From Leptofilum sp965223525 (GTDB taxonomy: Bacteria; Chloroflexota; Anaerolineae; Promineifilales; Promineifilaceae): a stretch of DNA of 64,000 nt. The stretch is from the NCBI RefSeq assembly GCF_965223525.1, contig NZ_OZ245005.1:1860001-1924000 (forward strand), in the 5' to 3' direction. The notes beneath the pieces are model-generated. The model saw only the letters and a program-made list of their open reading frames with translations, was not told the origin of the DNA and ran no database searches. Numbering within the stretch: position 1 is the stretch's first letter; each line of letters opens with the position of its first letter. Below, in pieces: positions 61,667 to 64,000 of the stretch. A program made the position numbers and the translations under genes.

Positions 61667-61697
61667 AGCCCGCTGCGATTTCCAGCGGGCTTTTTTG
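61667..61697 (+). terminator. Intrinsic terminator after the small membrane protein
   Basis: AGCCCGCTG (61667-61675) pairs with CAGCGGGCT (61683-61691) around a 7-base loop, followed by TTTTTTG. Confidence 0.92.
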
Positions 61698-61720
61698 TTG
61701 AAAAGCTTGTCTGTTTCCGT

Positions 61721-61753
61721 AGAAGTTCACCTTTTGTCAAAAGGTGAACTTCT
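61721..61753. repeat. 15-bp perfect palindrome with a 3-base loop
   Basis: AGAAGTTCACCTTTT (61721-61735) pairs with AAAAGGTGAACTTCT (61739-61753). It lies 14 bases after the end of the alpha/beta hydrolase gene on the opposite strand and could end its transcript. Its style resembles the family 1 inverted repeats. Confidence 0.7.
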
Positions 61754-61767
61754 CTTGCAGGGCTAAG

Positions 61768-62814
61768 TCATCCGGCTAAATGAGCATGGAAAACTGCGTT
61801 AAATGCTTCTGGCTTTTCAAGGTAGGGTGAGTGACCCGCATCTTCAATGACCTCTTCTCGGTAGCTGCCGCCGTTGGTTGCATATTTGTCCAGGACGGCG
61901 CGGGTTTGGGCCAGCATTGGCTGCGGCGGGCATTCCTCGTCGCCGGGCCAGCCGGGCACAGCCCCCATGTGGCCCAGCGCAGCCAAATCAAACATTGCAT
62001 AATCGGACACAATCAAATCGTCTGCGCCACGTATCCACAAAATAGGTGGTTTAGGGTCTATGTCGGCCAGGCTGCTAGCATCAAAGTTTTTGCGGTTGAA
62101 GGCAGGCAACACGCCTTTGTCGCCAGGGGCAGCACCCGGCCAATTGGTAGACGGCACGGCATTGCCCGGATAATGATCATCCCCGACTTTGGTGGTGAGC
62201 ATGGAATCTACCAGCGCGTCTTCACGTTCTGGCACAAACGGCGGCTTTACATAAAAACCACGCAGCACGTTACGCGGCGACATCGGATTTTCCGAGCCCT
62301 GTTCACCACTGGCCAGCAACTGCACAAATTCTGGATTGATACCGCTCGGTGCGCCATCGTCGTAGGTCATGGTGCCGTCTGCGCCTTTAGAGCCACCGTA
62401 GCCGTAGGGAGAAACCGGATCGGTTAGGGTGATGGAAAGCAAATCTGCCGCGTGGTTGATGGCGTAAAGCATGACCACGCCGCCGCCCATGCTATGCCCA
62501 ACGATGTGGTGCTTGCCCAGCCCCATCGTTTCTACCACGGAGCGAACGTCTGCTGCGAAGTCGGCCATGCCGTTTGCACCACTGATGGGGAGTGGTTCGG
62601 TGTCGCCGTAACCGCGCAAATCAATGGCGATGGCGCGATAGCCGTCTGGCAAGGTTAGCATGGTCTCTTCCCAAAAGGTGGCAGATGAGACGTTGCCATG
62701 TACAAAAACAACGGCCGTACCATCTTCGGGGCCGCAAGAGAGTACGTGAACATTTAAGCGGTTGGTTTGCACCATTTGTGAGCGAATGCCGAGTAAGGTT
62801 GGAACCGTAGACAT
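61768..62814 (-). CDS. Alpha/beta hydrolase
   Basis: The ATG at 62814 has AGGAG 9 bases upstream; a TTG further upstream is not needed. The 348-residue protein has the fold landmarks VVFVHGN (oxyanion), nucleophile Ser108 in VGHSMGGG, Asp in IRGADDLIV and His in EDAGHSPYLEKP. It is likely a serine esterase or lyase-like hydrolase; the substrate is unknown. It ends at a 15-bp palindrome and is followed, in the opposite direction, by the small membrane protein gene. Confidence 0.9.
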   Translation of the reverse strand: MSTVPTLLGIRSQMVQTNRLNVHVLSCGPEDGTAVVFVHGNVSSATFWEETMLTLPDGYRAIAIDLRGYGDTEPLPISGANGMADFAADVRSVVETMGLGKHHIVGHSMGGGVVMLYAINHAADLLSITLTDPVSPYGYGGSKGADGTMTYDDGAPSGINPEFVQLLASGEQGSENPMSPRNVLRGFYVKPPFVPEREDALVDSMLTTKVGDDHYPGNAVPSTNWPGAAPGDKGVLPAFNRKNFDASSLADIDPKPPILWIRGADDLIVSDYAMFDLAALGHMGAVPGWPGDEECPPQPMLAQTRAVLDKYATNGGSYREEVIEDAGHSPYLEKPEAFNAVFHAHLAG

Positions 62815-62898
62815 GGGTAAGTTTCTCCTTCTATGCAAATGGATCGGGTAAGGTTAAGCAGTTGTACCTCAACTTGGTTGCCAGAGGGTAGCAATTGG

Positions 62899-63825
62899 TT
62901 ACTGGTTGAGCAAATCTTGCAACGCTTCCTGGGCTTGAGGGTAAGTGAAGGTGAACCCAGCTTCCTGCAATTTTTGTGGTATGGCGCGACGGCCGTCCAG
63001 GACAATGGCAGCAATTTCGCCCAGCGCCAACTTAATGGCAAAAGCTGGGGCAGGGAAGAAAGCTGGACGGTTTATGACTTGACCAATGGTTTTGGCAAAA
63101 TCCTTGTTGCTGAGCGGGTTGGGGGCGCATAGATTATAAGGCCCAGATGCCACCTCACTTTCCAACAGAAAGCGAATGGCACGCACTTCATCGTCCAGGT
63201 GAATCCAGGGCCACCACTGCTGGCCATTGCCCAGTGGCCCGCCCACAAAAAATTTGAAGGGCAAGACGGTGATGGGCAGTGCCCCGCTTTCCATGCTGAG
63301 TACGATGCCAGAACGAAGAATGACCCGCCGCACGCCCATCGCCTCGACCTCGGCGGTAGAATTTTCCCAATCAACCGTGACGCTTGCCAGAAAGCCGCTG
63401 CCGTTGGGAGAGGTTTCTGTGATGATCTGGTTGCTCTGCACGTTGCCATAGTAATCAACGCCGGAAGATTGAATGACTAGCTTGGGTTTGTTGGCGGCGG
63501 CGCGAATGGCTTGGGTAACGGCCGTTCCTGCATCAATGCGGCTTTGGCGAATGCGTCGCTTGCGTTCTTCTGTCCAGCGGCTGGGCAATAAGCCGGTACC
63601 TGCAATGGGTTCCCCAGCTAGGTTGACAATAGCATCGGCTCCATCAGCTAAATGGCCCCACTGAGCGGCCGTTTTGCCATCCCATTTTTCGCCATGAATG
63701 TTTGACGGAAAGCTGTATTTTTCTGGATTTCGACTCAACACGATGACTTCATGGCCATCGGCTGCCAAATTTTTAGCTAATGCAGAACCGATTAAACCAG
63801 TGCCACCTGTAATAATTACGCGCAT
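62899..63825 (-). CDS. TIGR01777-family NAD-dependent epimerase/dehydratase-like protein
   Basis: The ATG at 63825 follows AGGAG. The 308-residue protein has an N-terminal Rossmann motif ITGGTGLIGSAL (residues 5-16), NLAGEPIAG, the YYG in SSGVDYYGN and GPLGNGQQWWPWIHLDD, all typical of TIGR01777 (YfcH/SDR39U1-like) proteins. It probably binds NAD(P); the substrate is unknown. It precedes the hydrolase on the same strand by 84 bp. The final 175 bases of the window carry no gene that I can support. Confidence 0.92.
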   Translation of the reverse strand: MRVIITGGTGLIGSALAKNLAADGHEVIVLSRNPEKYSFPSNIHGEKWDGKTAAQWGHLADGADAIVNLAGEPIAGTGLLPSRWTEERKRRIRQSRIDAGTAVTQAIRAAANKPKLVIQSSGVDYYGNVQSNQIITETSPNGSGFLASVTVDWENSTAEVEAMGVRRVILRSGIVLSMESGALPITVLPFKFFVGGPLGNGQQWWPWIHLDDEVRAIRFLLESEVASGPYNLCAPNPLSNKDFAKTIGQVINRPAFFPAPAFAIKLALGEIAAIVLDGRRAIPQKLQEAGFTFTYPQAQEALQDLLNQ

Positions 63826-64000
63826 ACTCTGCTGCTCCTTTCTCAAAAGAAAAGTAGATGTAATACCTTAATATTCTAGCCTAAAACGGGAATTTGTCCA
63901 TGTTTTGAACAGGTATGTGGTTAAGAACTTGTGCAGTTGGGTCGAAAAAATGAGCTATAGCAGCGGTTTTTTAGCAATTTGTCACCTCAAAAAAAGGCTG

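Overview
The window looks like chromosomal DNA of an uncultured or little-studied member of the Chloroflexota (Anaerolineae-like). This is an inference. It rests on a MalT-type ATPase joined to a BTAD regulator, NACHT proteins with membrane tails, exported proteins with long Thr/Pro linkers, prokaryotic Ras-like GTPases, and a generally moderate base composition. No rRNA is present to settle the taxonomy. Two tRNA genes (Leu-TAG and Pro-GGG) are present. One statistical feature dominates: the palindrome ACGGCCGT occurs about 90 times by hand count, where roughly one copy is expected by chance. It lies in genes, in all reading frames, and in spacers.

Layout. 1-7,750: a kinase-like protein fused to a formylglycine-generating domain (cut by the window edge), a CPA2 cation/proton antiporter, a mutarotase-like protein, a short pyrophosphatase overlapping a NACHT membrane ATPase, and an amidohydrolase. 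7,750-11,050: an AT-richer accessory patch with a small membrane protein, a DUF4287/DUF5655 protein, a HEPN-like protein and an HNH protein. It contains two copies of a 53-bp repeat and no ACGGCCGT. 11,100-20,150: a sugar dehydrogenase, a Nudix hydrolase, a YihY protein, tRNA-Leu, trigger factor, ClpP and two exported proteins. 20,150-24,440: a NarL-type two-component system and an ECF sigma factor coupled to a DUF5667 membrane protein. 24,660-31,260: an envelope block with a DUF2723 glycosyltransferase, two paralogous secreted proteins, a PIG-V-like mannosyltransferase, a sugar-binding lipoprotein and a flippase-like protein. 31,280-33,560: membrane proteins, tRNA-Pro and a histidine phosphatase.

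33,930-40,380: a compact operon with two coiled-coil proteins (one membrane-spanning), a Ras-like small GTPase with all G motifs, a hybrid histidine kinase and a YprB-like nuclease. An IS4-like element follows (40,507-41,723). 41,786-48,774: an AraC regulator, an MFS transporter, an Eis-like acetyltransferase, an SDR, a PT-linker membrane protein and an aldo/keto reductase. 48,847-53,005: a REC-ParA (TadZ-like) protein divergent from a lone receiver protein, then argH and rplY (L25). 53,168-63,825: a TetR regulator divergent from a sulfotransferase with visible operators, a beta-propeller protein, D-cysteine desulfhydrase, the large MalT-BTAD regulator, a small membrane protein, an alpha/beta hydrolase and a TIGR01777 epimerase.

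The strongest leads are the ACGGCCGT palindrome, the GTPase-coiled coil-kinase operon, the cassette-like accessory patch, the kinase-like protein with an altered catalytic loop, and several families of small inverted repeats.
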